A DNA stretch of 20,887 bases. Origin: a virus. Under the pieces are notes generated by a model that did not search any database, had not been told where the DNA came from, and saw nothing but the letters and a program-made list of their open reading frames with translations. Positions within the stretch are counted from its first letter, which is position 1, and every line of letters starts with the position of its first letter. The position numbers and the translations under genes were made by a program. Below, piece by piece: positions 1-7,899 of the stretch. The stretch is from positions 1 to 20,887 of the IMG/VR virus record IMGVR_UViG_3300042350_000912; one strand, given 5' to 3'.

Positions 1-778
1 TGAACTTATTGTCGCGAAGCGGCGCAAGCGCAACGTCAATGAAGTTGTAGCCGCCAACGTAGCTGTAAATATCCGCCGCCTGTATGCGTCCGTAGTTGTT
101 GTTCTTGCCCTTATTGCTGAACACCTGTTCGTACTGCTGATATATCGGGTTGCCCTCATTCCACCCGGCAAGGTACAGCATATATCGATTTTCCAGCGTG
201 TGATCGTCGCAGAGGCGCGACAGTGGCAGTTCCAGCAATGCCACGTCCTCGGTGTGCTGCGCTGCGCCAAAGTAGCCGAAGCGTAGGCGCTCGCTCTTGG
301 TAGGTTGCGGTTTGAATTGGTCGTAAAGTAGGTGCGGCACGTTCTCGCAGATTGTCACGTTGCGGTTGAGCTTGACGATTTCATCGCGGAGGTACGTCGT
401 AGTCGTGATGACCGCATCCGCAAGCTTGACGTGTTCGGCGACGATCGCAGACATGTTCGTGTCGTGGTAGTGCTTGTAGAAGCTATGCCCTGTCCCCAAG
501 TGCCAATAGTCGTCCATGTCAAGAATGATTTTCGCGCCGTACTGTCGTAGGATGTCAGCGACAGGCTTGACCGCCTCAATTGGCCCTGCGATCCAAGTGC
601 GATTATACAGGAACACGTCGATAGTCCGCAGCTCTTCATCGCTCATGGTGCGCACGTCAGCGATGCTCACGAACTCGGCCTCGCTGCCGAACATCTCATG
701 GACGCGACTGCTTGGCATCTCCAAGCGGTAATAGCTGCACCCTGTCGGATGCTGATTATAGACAATACATACACGCAT
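1..778 (-). CDS. Glycosyltransferase (GT-B/GT4-like), 3' end cut by the window edge
   Basis: The first 259 residues are visible, from an ATG at 778 (MRVCIVYNQHPTG...) to the left edge with no stop. The fold looks like a two-domain GT-B enzyme. An N-terminal half contains the acidic motif DMDDYW at residues 87-92. A second half opens with FGYFGAAQHTEDV near residue 167 and reaches VALAPLRDN near 249, which resembles the C-terminal signature of GT4-type enzymes. It would move a sugar from a nucleotide donor to a glycan or protein; donor and acceptor cannot be read. It sits behind a terminator and has its own candidate -7 promoter box (TAACTTTG) four bases before the ATG, so it looks like an independently expressed accessory gene. 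Glycosyltransferase class is fairly sure; family and substrate are not. Confidence 0.72.
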   Translation of the reverse strand, partial: MRVCIVYNQHPTGCSYYRLEMPSSRVHEMFGSEAEFVSIADVRTMSDEELRTIDVFLYNRTWIAGPIEAVKPVADILRQYGAKIILDMDDYWHLGTGHSFYKHYHDTNMSAIVAEHVKLADAVITTTTYLRDEIVKLNRNVTICENVPHLLYDQFKPQPTKSERLRFGYFGAAQHTEDVALLELPLSRLCDDHTLENRYMLYLAGWNEGNPIYQQYEQVFSNKGKNNNYGRIQAADIYSYVGGYNFIDVALAPLRDNKF

Positions 779-782
779 AGAG

Positions 783-790
783 CAAAGTTA
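783..790 (-). promoter_or_regulatory. Candidate Bacteroidota -7 promoter box (TAACTTTG)
   Basis: On the minus strand TAACTTTG matches the Bacteroidota primary-sigma consensus TAnnTTTG. It lies between the U-tract of the terminator at 795-830 and the ATG at 778, separated from the ATG by CTCT. I see no convincing -33 TTG element. A start site at the usual distance would give a leaderless or nearly leaderless mRNA. Confidence 0.42.
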
Positions 791-794
791 GGGC

Positions 795-830
795 AAAAAA
801 AAGAACCCTGCGCCACCATACGCAGGGTTC
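795..830 (-). terminator. Rho-independent terminator after the tail-protein gene
   Basis: A perfect 10-bp inverted repeat (GAACCCTGCG at 803-812, its complement at 821-830, 8-nt loop) is followed on the minus strand by eight Ts (802-795). It lies 32 bp beyond the stop of the gene at 862-1422 and before the glycosyltransferase, closing the structural transcript. Confidence 0.9.
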
Positions 831-861
831 AACAACCAACCAAAACTGATGCTAATATACG

Positions 862-1422
862 CTATCCTTCGAGCGTTTGTGTCGATGAGGTGACAGCGTT
901 TGCCGCGGCAGCCGTAACCTCAACGCATGGCTCTTCTTCCATGCCAGTTAGCGTCAACTCATAGCCGCTTCTATCACCCATCGCCGTACCTGTCTGCGAC
1001 GTTCCAGCACTTACTTCGATGCCATTGTTCTTGCCAAGTAGCCAATACTTGCCATTTCTATCTTTAACAATAGCCATCATACGCGCCGTAGTCACCAGCC
1101 TCAACTCGTTGCGTACAGCCTGCTGCAGCTTGTTGATGATAAGCGTAGCCTCCTGCTGATAAAAGACCGTGCCGTTCTCCGTTGATGCGTTTATCGTTTC
1201 CGTGAACTGGCCGACACCTTTCGGCAGTTCGTATTTGTAGAAGCCGCTGACACCTGCACCTGTTGTGCCGCTGCCAACGCTTCCAGTTATCGCTGTCACC
1301 TGCGATGACGCGTTAGTGACTATGCTTGTGACCGCCGTGAATGGCGCAAGCCTAATCTCCGTAATGCCGCCGACGCTGTCGCGGCATCCTAATTTATATC
1401 CAGTTGTTAGAGCGCAAGCCAT
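862..1422 (-). CDS. Putative major tail (tube) or other virion protein, 186 aa
   Basis: A 186-residue protein starting MACALTTGYKLGCRDSVGG. It has no membrane segment or enzyme motif and is rich in Thr, Ser, Gly and Val, as expected for a beta-rich virion subunit. Residues around 125-135 read KDRNGKYWLLGKNNG, followed by a GDRSGYELTLTG stretch; both are reminiscent of abundant structural proteins in Bacteroidota phages. It is the last gene of the structural transcript, 63 bp after the major capsid gene, flanked by a terminator-like hairpin before it and a strong terminator after it. That isolation fits a protein made in high copy. Tail tube is the best guess from size, composition and position; a head decoration or head-tail connector protein is the alternative. 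Confidence 0.6.
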   Translation of the reverse strand: MACALTTGYKLGCRDSVGGITEIRLAPFTAVTSIVTNASSQVTAITGSVGSGTTGAGVSGFYKYELPKGVGQFTETINASTENGTVFYQQEATLIINKLQQAVRNELRLVTTARMMAIVKDRNGKYWLLGKNNGIEVSAGTSQTGTAMGDRSGYELTLTGMEEEPCVEVTAAAANAVTSSTQTLEG

Positions 1423-1443
1423 ATCTATTTCGTTTAGTTATTG

Positions 1444-1479
1444 ACAAAAGAAAAGAAGCGGGGAGGGTTGCCCCTCCCC
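1444..1479 (-). terminator. Terminator-like hairpin after the major capsid gene
   Basis: A perfect 8-bp stem (GGGGAGGG at 1460-1467, CCCTCCCC at 1472-1479) closes a 4-nt loop that reads GCAA on the minus strand, and is followed by a T-rich stretch interrupted by C and G (CTTCTTTTCTTTTG). It begins 7 bp past the capsid stop. The imperfect U-tract suggests partial termination that would set the ratio of capsid to the downstream structural protein; it could also protect the mRNA 3' end. Confidence 0.7.
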
Positions 1480-1485
1480 ACGAAC

Positions 1486-2511
1486 TTACGCGGTCTTCAG
1501 AGCCGGAGTTGTAGCGTTGTTGCCCAACACCAAGCTGATGTCAGCAGGGAAGGCAATCTGCACGCCGTACTTATACGCGGCTTGGAATCTAACGCTGTCG
1601 TTGTCGTACGATGCCCAAATGCGGAATTGGTCTTCGTCGGAGAGTAAGTCCGTGCCGTAAAACAAGTTGGAGAGAGATCCAGCGAAAATACGCTGCGTGT
1701 TGTTCAATCCATTCACAGCTACGACCTTCATGTTTGTTCCGGGATAGAACATCTCGCCGCCAGCTACCTGTCCGAGGTCGCCCTGATACAAGTTGACAGT
1801 CACCAACTTATGCACGAGCATACGATACAAGTCCCATCCGCAGAAAGCTACCAAGTCGTTGTTGCTGATGACGCGTGTTGGCAGGTTGTTATATGCTGTT
1901 TCAAAGCCACTGACAATCGTCGAATCGCTGAAGTTAGCGCCAAGCTGCGCGGTTACGACGCTGGAAGCACCTGCACCATAGCGTGTCAGCCATAGCAATC
2001 CACCACCACCTGTGCGGTTCAACTGCGCATCACCTGATGGCGACGTTGCGCCTACAGCCCATCCTGCCGTTCCTGATACCGAAGCACTTGCAGCGGCAAC
2101 CGATGGCACTGACTGCCAAATGGCGCGCTCAATACCTTCGGCGATGCGCTTCGCCTTCTGCGTTGCAAAAGCCTGCTCGAATGGCACGCCTTCGTAGTTG
2201 CTGCCTTGCGTCAGCTGCGATGCCAGCCAAGCCGTTTCAAGTGAACGAGGGCATAACTCCTCCTGCACCTTAACGCGAGCGACAGTGATTGTACGCTGGC
2301 TGAATGTGGTAGTGCCGTCGGCGTTCCACGCACACGCGGTTGCATCTTGGAACACAGCGTCGGTGTCCATGATGTTTAACGCTTCCTGCGACTTAATGCC
2401 CACGCGCTTCTGCAATAATGACTGCGTCTTTGCGTCAAATACAGTTTGGGTTATCAGAGGCAGCTTGTTCTGCTCGACGTACCCGGTGATTGTTGCGATT
2501 GAAAATGACAT
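1486..2511 (-). CDS. Major capsid protein
   Basis: A 341-residue protein starting MSFSIATITGYVEQNKLPL. The N-terminal part (FDAKTQSLLQKRVGIKSQEALNIMDTDAVFQD) and a central stretch including WLASQLTQGSNYEGVPFEQ resemble HK97-fold capsid subunits of Bacteroidota phages. Size, absence of enzyme motifs, and position directly after a protease gene and an Ala/Pro/Glu-rich scaffold gene support the call. No long cleavable delta-like coiled coil is present at its N terminus, consistent with a separate scaffold. The start follows the scaffold stop by 3 bp with no Shine-Dalgarno; the upstream sequence is A-rich (AAAAAAATAACCT before ATG). A terminator-like hairpin follows at 1460-1479. The role as shell protein is inferred from context and family resemblance. 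Confidence 0.82.
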   Translation of the reverse strand: MSFSIATITGYVEQNKLPLITQTVFDAKTQSLLQKRVGIKSQEALNIMDTDAVFQDATACAWNADGTTTFSQRTITVARVKVQEELCPRSLETAWLASQLTQGSNYEGVPFEQAFATQKAKRIAEGIERAIWQSVPSVAAASASVSGTAGWAVGATSPSGDAQLNRTGGGGLLWLTRYGAGASSVVTAQLGANFSDSTIVSGFETAYNNLPTRVISNNDLVAFCGWDLYRMLVHKLVTVNLYQGDLGQVAGGEMFYPGTNMKVVAVNGLNNTQRIFAGSLSNLFYGTDLLSDEDQFRIWASYDNDSVRFQAAYKYGVQIAFPADISLVLGNNATTPALKTA

Positions 2512-2514
2512 AGG

Positions 2515-3138
2515 TTATTTTTTTAGGGTTTTTAGGGTTTCTTGTACTTCTGCAAGTCTGCTGGCACGGCTCATCTTCACCGACTCCACAACAGCGTCAC
2601 TTGCTCTCTTCTTCGGTGCAGCCGTAGGCATCTGCGCCAACGCTGACAGCGCCGTGTCAATAGTGCTGAAACGAGCGGCGTTAGCTTCGACCTCTCCGCC
2701 CATCTTCGCCATTATCTCTTCAACCTTTGCGGCCAAGGCAGCGATAGCCGCCTCCATAGCTTGCATACGCTCTTCATGCGGATCGGCGGGTGCGCCTTCG
2801 CCTTCGGGTGCTACTTCAATCTCTACCTCTTGCGCCTCAACAGCTTCGGGTGCAGCTGGTGCCGGTGCAGCGTCGCCGATCTCGACGATCTTGCCGCCTT
2901 CGGTAGTCACAACGCCAACTTCGGGGATTGAGTGCGCGCCATCAGGGGCAGGCAGCAATCCTTCTTCGGTGACGACGTAGACGAGCGTGCCAACGGCTAA
3001 CTCGCCATCAACGCGGATCATCGTGCCATCTTCAAGTTTATAGTCGCTGAACGCCAACGGCGCAGCTGCTGGCGCTGGTGCAGCGGAGAAGCTACGCAGC
3101 ACGCGTGTTAATTCTGAAATTCGATCTGATAGGTTCAT
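2515..3138 (-). CDS. Capsid scaffold protein (putative)
   Basis: A 207-residue acidic, Ala/Pro/Glu-rich protein. Residues from about 30 read LAFSDYKLEDGTMIRVDGELAVGTLVYVV and lead into a TEEGLLPAPDGAHSIPE stretch, a pattern seen in scaffold-like proteins of Bacteroidota phages. A low-complexity acidic linker follows, then a helical segment (EERMQAMEAAIAALAAKVEEIM) likely to form a coiled coil, and a basic C terminus ending in TLKTLKK. Such a basic tail commonly contacts the capsid subunit. I chose the ATG at 3138 (MNLSD) over in-frame ATGs further upstream because it sits exactly five bases after the conserved GATATTTA element shared by three other genes. It lies between the protease and capsid genes. 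It would act inside the prohead and be removed before packaging; this role is inferred. Confidence 0.72.
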   Translation of the reverse strand: MNLSDRISELTRVLRSFSAAPAPAAAPLAFSDYKLEDGTMIRVDGELAVGTLVYVVTEEGLLPAPDGAHSIPEVGVVTTEGGKIVEIGDAAPAPAAPEAVEAQEVEIEVAPEGEGAPADPHEERMQAMEAAIAALAAKVEEIMAKMGGEVEANAARFSTIDTALSALAQMPTAAPKKRASDAVVESVKMSRASRLAEVQETLKTLKK

Positions 3139-3142
3139 AGTG

Positions 3143-3730
3143 TTAAATATCATTGGTTTTGATAGTATGCAAAAAACTTTCAAAGGCTTGGGCAAACTCC
3201 GCCATCGCCAGCTCTATCTCCGTGTCCGTTGGCTGCATCCCGAAGTAGCCTTCAATGCTGAACCCGGTGAACTGTTCGCGATCCTCCCACACTTTGTCGT
3301 TCTCGACCTTGAAGCTACCAAACCAGCTGCCATCCTTCGCGTCCTCGTAGCCATTCGGTGGGTTGATGCCGCGTTCCCTGTCGATCATCCAGCTTTCAAA
3401 CATATACACGCCATCAATGGCGGTGCTGTGTTCAGCGTTGACGTTGTGCTGATTGCCCTGCTTGAAGTACTTCTGCACCATCTTGCGGATGGTTTCCCTT
3501 TGGAAAATAACGAAATACTCGCCCCGCGTTTTGTCGCGGCGTATGATCGGCGTGTCTGCCAGCATCAACGGCCCTGTCAATACGCGCTTTTCCCCTGTTT
3601 CGGTAAATCGCATCTTCTCTTTGCTAAAGGCCTGAAATGGCCGCTCAATCGCAGGGGATTCAACGAGGGCGACGTAGCTGACGCCTTCGTCAACTTCGTC
3701 AATGGTCATCAGGTATACTGGTAGTTCCAT
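3143..3730 (-). CDS. XkdF-like prohead serine protease
   Basis: A 195-residue protein starting MELPVYLMTIDEVDEGVSYVALVESPAIER. Residues from about 65 read TGPLMLADTPIIR, then GEYFVIFQRETIRKMVQKY, then a candidate catalytic His in NVNAEHS and a candidate Ser in FESWMIDRE. This matches the layout of the XkdF/Peptidase_U35 family of capsid maturation proteases as I know it. It would cleave scaffold and possibly capsid inside the prohead. It sits directly before the scaffold and capsid genes. The start at 3730 is preferred over the ATG at 3745 because it is five bases after GATATTTA; the alternative would overlap the preceding stop and add MIFKA. Its own stop codon TAA lies within the GATATTTA element of the next gene. 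Confidence 0.78.
   Translation of the reverse strand: MELPVYLMTIDEVDEGVSYVALVESPAIERPFQAFSKEKMRFTETGEKRVLTGPLMLADTPIIRRDKTRGEYFVIFQRETIRKMVQKYFKQGNQHNVNAEHSTAIDGVYMFESWMIDRERGINPPNGYEDAKDGSWFGSFKVENDKVWEDREQFTGFSIEGYFGMQPTDTEIELAMAEFAQAFESFLHTIKTNDI
3144..3151 (-). promoter_or_regulatory. GATATTTA start-site element (scaffold gene)
   Basis: Minus-strand GATATTTA, followed by ACACT and the scaffold ATG at 3138. It overlaps the protease stop codon. One of four copies with identical spacing; promoter or translation signal not distinguishable. Confidence 0.55.
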
Positions 3731-3735
3731 AGCCT

Positions 3736-3743
3736 TAAATATC
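3736..3743 (-). promoter_or_regulatory. GATATTTA start-site element (protease gene)
   Basis: Minus-strand GATATTTA, followed by AGGCT and the protease ATG at 3730. It lies just past the tape-measure stop codon and decides the protease start between two in-frame ATGs. Confidence 0.55.
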
Positions 3744-3744
3744 A

Positions 3745-5571
3745 TCAGTTCCCCAACTGTGCAAATTGCCGAATGGTGCGCAGCCTGTTTTGTATCCCAC
3801 TCACGTCGGACTCTACGACGTAGGCGCGTAGTGGCTGGCCTTGTGGCTGCCCGGTGTTCGGGTTGATCAACTGGCTATTCGGGTTCAGCGCGTTGCCCTG
3901 TGGCGCTGCCATGCCTCCGCCTCCCCCTGTGCCAGCTGTGCCGCCTCCGCCTCCGCCTCCGCCTCCGCCAGTGATGCTCCTGACCTGCCCGATGCTCGTG
4001 GCTGCAATAGCCGCGATGCGCAGGCCAGCGTTAATCTTCGCCATCGTGCTAAGGCTTAATGCCTGCGTCACGCCAGCAGCACCAGCTGTCAAGGCGTTAG
4101 CAGGGTTCAGCGCTGCGTTGGCGTTGATGCCTGCCAGTTCCTTCTGCAAGTTTATAACAACTTGCGCTATTGCCATGCCTTTCTCCAACGCCAGCGCCGC
4201 CAACATGACGGCTTTGCTCTTGCCCCCGAGCGATCGCATAATCTCAACCACGCTACTCGACGCGGCGTTGTAGAACTGAACACGCGCATCATTGTACTCC
4301 TTCTCACGCTGCAAGTCCTCTTGCCGCAGCTTTTCGCGCTCTGCGTATAGCTCATCTTCAATTTGTACCTGATAGTCCAGCTGCGCCCTCTGCGCATCTA
4401 ACTCCGCCTGATCCGCTGCATCTTGCTGCTCATTGATCTTGGCCGTACGTTCAGCGCGCAGTTGCGCCAGCAATAGGTTAGTGGCTTCCTCGTTGCCCTT
4501 GACCTTAGCGAGGCGCTCCTCATAGCTGGCGTCAATCTGCTCCAACTCGCGCTCGTTGGCAGATAGGCTGTTTTCTAACAACACCTGCCTGCTATTGGCA
4601 ATGATGCCGTCAATTTCCTTCTGCTTCGCGGCTGCAGCTTCCCTCTCCTGCTCCTGTTTTCTCTTGCGCTCTTCGGCGGCCTTGTCGCGCTCTTGCTGTT
4701 TCTTGTCCGCCTCTTTTGCGGCGGCGTCCTGCTTGTCTAACTCCACCTTCTTCAGATAGCTTTCATACTGCGCCCGCAAGACGTTATGCTGATGCCGCGC
4801 CTCTGCCATCTCCTCCTCGTTTTTCGCATTCTGCAGCCGCTTCCTGCTGATGTCGAACTCCATCGCAAAGACCTCCGCCTCGGTAGCGCCGCGCTCCTTG
4901 GCGATTTCAGCGGCACGCTCCATCAACTTAATCTGCTCGTCAAGGTTCTCTTTGACTTTAATCCCCAGAAATCCCTTGACCGCCGCCGTCAGTTTGTCGA
5001 AGTTGGCAATCAGCAAGCCAATGGCTACCACCGCCGCGCCGATGCCTGTTGAAACAAGTGCAATCCTAAACGCCTTGAGTGCGCCACTACTCGTCCCCAC
5101 GGCAATCGCATAGACACGCTGCGCCGCTGCGTTCAGGTTGACCATAAGCGCGGAGTCCTTGTTGAGCGCATTGGCAACAGCCGTAGCGCCATTCACCAAC
5201 GCCAACGCCGCCTGTACCTTCATCATTGCCTTATGCACGTCCTCACTCTCCTCACCGAACAGTGCCGCTGCACCCTGGGCAACAGCAAAGCCGCCTGCAA
5301 TGCCTTGAATCGCAGAGGTGAACGTGTCCAGCGTCCGCGTGTCCGACGCCAACGCCTTGACCTGTGCGCTCGTGTCGCCGATAGCGTCCTTCAGCGATCC
5401 TGCCTCGGCAGCCATCCGCCGGAACTGGTCGGTGTTCTTCTGCCCCGCCGCCTCAAGGTCAAGCATCTGCTTTTGCAGGTCGCGGAGGCGTGCCTTCGCT
5501 GACTGCGTCGCCTTCTGGGTGTCGTCCTCCGCCCTGACCTTGACGGTGATCTCTTTGTCTACATCTGCCAT
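3745..5571 (-). CDS. Tail tape measure protein
   Basis: A 608-residue protein. It begins MADVDKEITVKVRAEDDTQKATQSA, typical of tape measure N termini, and continues with long helical Ala/Lys/Glu/Gln-rich segments. A hydrophobic stretch near residues 170-190 (STGIGAAVVAIGLLIANF) is followed by an extended coiled coil (roughly 205-430, with many charged EERKRKQEQ-type repeats), more hydrophobic Ala-rich helices, and a poly-glycine stretch near the C terminus. In the tail it would set tube length and be ejected with the DNA. At 608 residues it predicts a fairly short tail. The call rests on composition and architecture. The gene starts 3 bp after the upstream tail gene's stop and is followed, unusually, by head genes. 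Confidence 0.8.
   Translation of the reverse strand: MADVDKEITVKVRAEDDTQKATQSAKARLRDLQKQMLDLEAAGQKNTDQFRRMAAEAGSLKDAIGDTSAQVKALASDTRTLDTFTSAIQGIAGGFAVAQGAAALFGEESEDVHKAMMKVQAALALVNGATAVANALNKDSALMVNLNAAAQRVYAIAVGTSSGALKAFRIALVSTGIGAAVVAIGLLIANFDKLTAAVKGFLGIKVKENLDEQIKLMERAAEIAKERGATEAEVFAMEFDISRKRLQNAKNEEEMAEARHQHNVLRAQYESYLKKVELDKQDAAAKEADKKQQERDKAAEERKRKQEQEREAAAAKQKEIDGIIANSRQVLLENSLSANERELEQIDASYEERLAKVKGNEEATNLLLAQLRAERTAKINEQQDAADQAELDAQRAQLDYQVQIEDELYAEREKLRQEDLQREKEYNDARVQFYNAASSSVVEIMRSLGGKSKAVMLAALALEKGMAIAQVVINLQKELAGINANAALNPANALTAGAAGVTQALSLSTMAKINAGLRIAAIAATSIGQVRSITGGGGGGGGGGTAGTGGGGGMAAPQGNALNPNSQLINPNTGQPQGQPLRAYVVESDVSGIQNRLRTIRQFAQLGN
3941..3969 (-). repeat. GC-rich hexanucleotide repeat encoding poly-Gly
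   Basis: A run of CCGCCT units (plus strand) inside the tape measure gene encodes most of its glycine stretch. Such tracts are prone to slippage, so repeat number may vary between isolates or be misassembled. Confidence 0.75.
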
Positions 5572-5574
5572 AGT

Positions 5575-7899
5575 TTAGCTTGTTGGGTTGTCGGGTAGTA
5601 AGGGAATAGCAACGGTTTGGCCTTCATTCAAGTCCAGCATCGTCACAGGTGCGTAGATGCTGGCGTTGATCTCGCCATCGGTCTTGGCGGTTGGGTCATC
5701 GCTAAAGGTTGGGTCAAGCGTTGTAGGCACAAAGGCGTCTATTGGCAGCACCCGGCGCATCGTCACCCTGCACAGCGTTGACTGACCCACCGCGTAGTCC
5801 TTAATCTCTAACAGCCTCCAGTTGATGCCCTTCCAGTAGATCAACTTTCGGAAGTCGAGCGTTGCAATGTCGGTAGACGTCAGCAACATCGTGCATTCCA
5901 CGGTCATCGCCTGCTGGCTCGTCAACTCAAAGATGTAGCCGTTCCAAAAGTTGTTGAACAGGTTGTTGTTGTTATAGCTCATCGGGTTGCCGCTCACGTC
6001 GTAGGTGCGGTAGAAGATACGCCTCGGAATGCCGAATGACAAGTCAAAGTTTCCGCTGGCACTGGTGTCGTATGGATTCTCCAAGTGCGTCGCCAAGCTG
6101 ATGGCAGATGCAACATTGATGACAGATGATGGCACGCTGTTGTTGTAAACTTGGCCGTAGTAAAACAGAAATGTTGGATTCAGTCCTGTGTTGTTCGGCT
6201 GAACGTAGCCGCTGTGTAGCGCCAACCGATAACCCAGCTGCAAGCTGCGCGGATTGCCATTCCCTTCGGTGTCGAAGCCACGCCCCGCAATTAGGTTCGT
6301 CGTGTACTGTGCAGGAATTAGCGTCTTAGCCTTGAGGTCGACAACTTGATCGCCACTACGATTGTAGTTGCCACTGTCGTAGATGCGCGATCCGTACCCC
6401 TCCTTGAACTCGCTCTGGTACAGCTTGCCGAGCGCGTCGCCGCCATCGGCATACTTGAAGACATAGCGTTTCTTGCTGCTCGGATCGCCCATAAGAACGG
6501 TCATCTCCGCGTTTTCGTCAGACTTTTGCGACCAGTCCAGCCGCGTAGTGTTGTAAAAGCTTGTGAACGGCTCAATGTAGATGAGCTTGGGATCAAGTGG
6601 CGACTGATAGAAGTACAGGTTGAACATCTTTTGCAGGTCTTGCAAGAAATCAATCTGCCTCACATCCATCGGCAACCCCTTCTGCATGCTGATCGTGTTG
6701 AACCGCCCCATCGTTGTGCCTCTGATGGTCAGCCTTCGATTGGTAATGGTCGCTCCGCCTGTCATCGTTGCAAGGCGTGTGCAGACGATGTAGAAGCTCT
6801 GCTGTGGTTGCAGATAGATGGTCGTGCGCCAGTTGTGCTGCATTTGGCCAAACAACGAACGCTGCGCGGTATAAACAGGGCCAGTTGGATTTATGTATTT
6901 AATTTCATAGCGCAACACGTTTGCAACGCTCGGCGTACCTGAAGCAATCGCGTCAAAATTCAACTCAATGCCATGCGCAACCGTGTCATCATTGCGGAAG
7001 TAGGTGTCAGCACTTACAACGATTCCGCTGGACAAAGTAAAAGGCGCGGTGTTGTTAGTTGGGAAGGTGACGTTTGTGCCGCCCGTCGCAACTGTTAGCG
7101 TCGTACTCCCGCTCACGTTGCCGCTGATGTCGCTGTTTGCGGTTAGCACCCAGTCATTCGCCCAAGGCACGACCAGCTTTGAAAAGACGTTGCCGCTGGT
7201 GCTGAAGAAGTTCGATTCGTACCGGTAGCCGTGCTGCGCGAAGATTTTATCGACGAGCATCTTGGCGAAGTAGCACGGCCGCCACTGATAGATCGGCACA
7301 AGGTTAGGCGCGATGTAGCCGTATAAGTTCAAAATAGGCGCAAGCGTGCCGGTAGGCACAGTGCCATTGACGTCGGCGTTGCCCTCCGCGTCGATGTAAG
7401 CATAGCAATAGCCACTCGTCGTGCTGTTGGCATCACCCGCGACGATCACGTCAAGGTTGTTGAACTCATGGTCGTAGGTGTCAACTCCTGCCGTTGACGC
7501 AAGCAGCGTTTCACCCATGACGCTGAACAGGCTGACGCTCTCGCCGTAGATGCTGATTTCGTAGGTTGCCACGCCCCGCGTGACCCTCATCGCCATCAGC
7601 TGCATTGATCCGCTGAAGACTTGCACGCCATCACTCCACACCGCGCAGGTGATGCGCTTGTTTGGCGTGAACCCACCGACGAAACTCTGCACGTTGTAGG
7701 CGTGTCTGAAGGCGTTGTCGTTGCGCGGAGTGCTTGGCAGCGTGATCGTCTTGGAGTACGTTCCGCTGCGTCGCGTGATGTCCTGCGCATCCTGTATCGT
7801 GTACGTCAACTCGATGTCGAAGTCCTCCATCAGATCGAGGTCGACACCTGATGCCAGCTTGTTATCGGCGTCCGGGTAGCATACAAACTTTATGTTCAT
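5575..7899 (-). CDS. Large tail protein (tail tip/baseplate candidate), 774 aa
   Basis: A 774-residue protein. The N terminus reads MNIKFVCYPDADNKLASG, and residues around 29-60 include DIELTYTIQDAQDITRRSG followed by TYSKTITLPSTPRN. This N-terminal module resembles large tail-tip proteins in Bacteroidota phages. The rest is beta-rich with many Thr, Ser, Gly and Asn residues and no membrane or catalytic motif I recognise. Its ATG overlaps the stop of the preceding gene by four bases (ATGA), and it ends 3 bp before the tape measure start, so it belongs to the tail cluster. It most likely forms part of the tail tip or baseplate hub at the distal end of the tube. Host receptor binding is possible but not shown by the sequence. 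Confidence 0.62.
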   Translation of the reverse strand: MNIKFVCYPDADNKLASGVDLDLMEDFDIELTYTIQDAQDITRRSGTYSKTITLPSTPRNDNAFRHAYNVQSFVGGFTPNKRITCAVWSDGVQVFSGSMQLMAMRVTRGVATYEISIYGESVSLFSVMGETLLASTAGVDTYDHEFNNLDVIVAGDANSTTSGYCYAYIDAEGNADVNGTVPTGTLAPILNLYGYIAPNLVPIYQWRPCYFAKMLVDKIFAQHGYRYESNFFSTSGNVFSKLVVPWANDWVLTANSDISGNVSGSTTLTVATGGTNVTFPTNNTAPFTLSSGIVVSADTYFRNDDTVAHGIELNFDAIASGTPSVANVLRYEIKYINPTGPVYTAQRSLFGQMQHNWRTTIYLQPQQSFYIVCTRLATMTGGATITNRRLTIRGTTMGRFNTISMQKGLPMDVRQIDFLQDLQKMFNLYFYQSPLDPKLIYIEPFTSFYNTTRLDWSQKSDENAEMTVLMGDPSSKKRYVFKYADGGDALGKLYQSEFKEGYGSRIYDSGNYNRSGDQVVDLKAKTLIPAQYTTNLIAGRGFDTEGNGNPRSLQLGYRLALHSGYVQPNNTGLNPTFLFYYGQVYNNSVPSSVINVASAISLATHLENPYDTSASGNFDLSFGIPRRIFYRTYDVSGNPMSYNNNNLFNNFWNGYIFELTSQQAMTVECTMLLTSTDIATLDFRKLIYWKGINWRLLEIKDYAVGQSTLCRVTMRRVLPIDAFVPTTLDPTFSDDPTAKTDGEINASIYAPVTMLDLNEGQTVAIPLLPDNPTS

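Noticed and set aside
66-73. Fifth GATATTTA copy on the minus strand
   Set aside because: It is inside the glycosyltransferase, encodes Asp-Ile-Tyr, and is followed at N5 by ACG and not ATG, so it is a codon coincidence.
2198-2980. Plus-strand 260-codon open frame
   Set aside because: It is antisense to the capsid and scaffold genes and rich in Ser/Ala/Cys; expected by-product of a GC-rich coding strand.
3140-3724. Plus-strand 194-codon open frame
   Set aside because: Exactly antisense to the XkdF-like protease, which has clear family motifs; no promoter or start signal.
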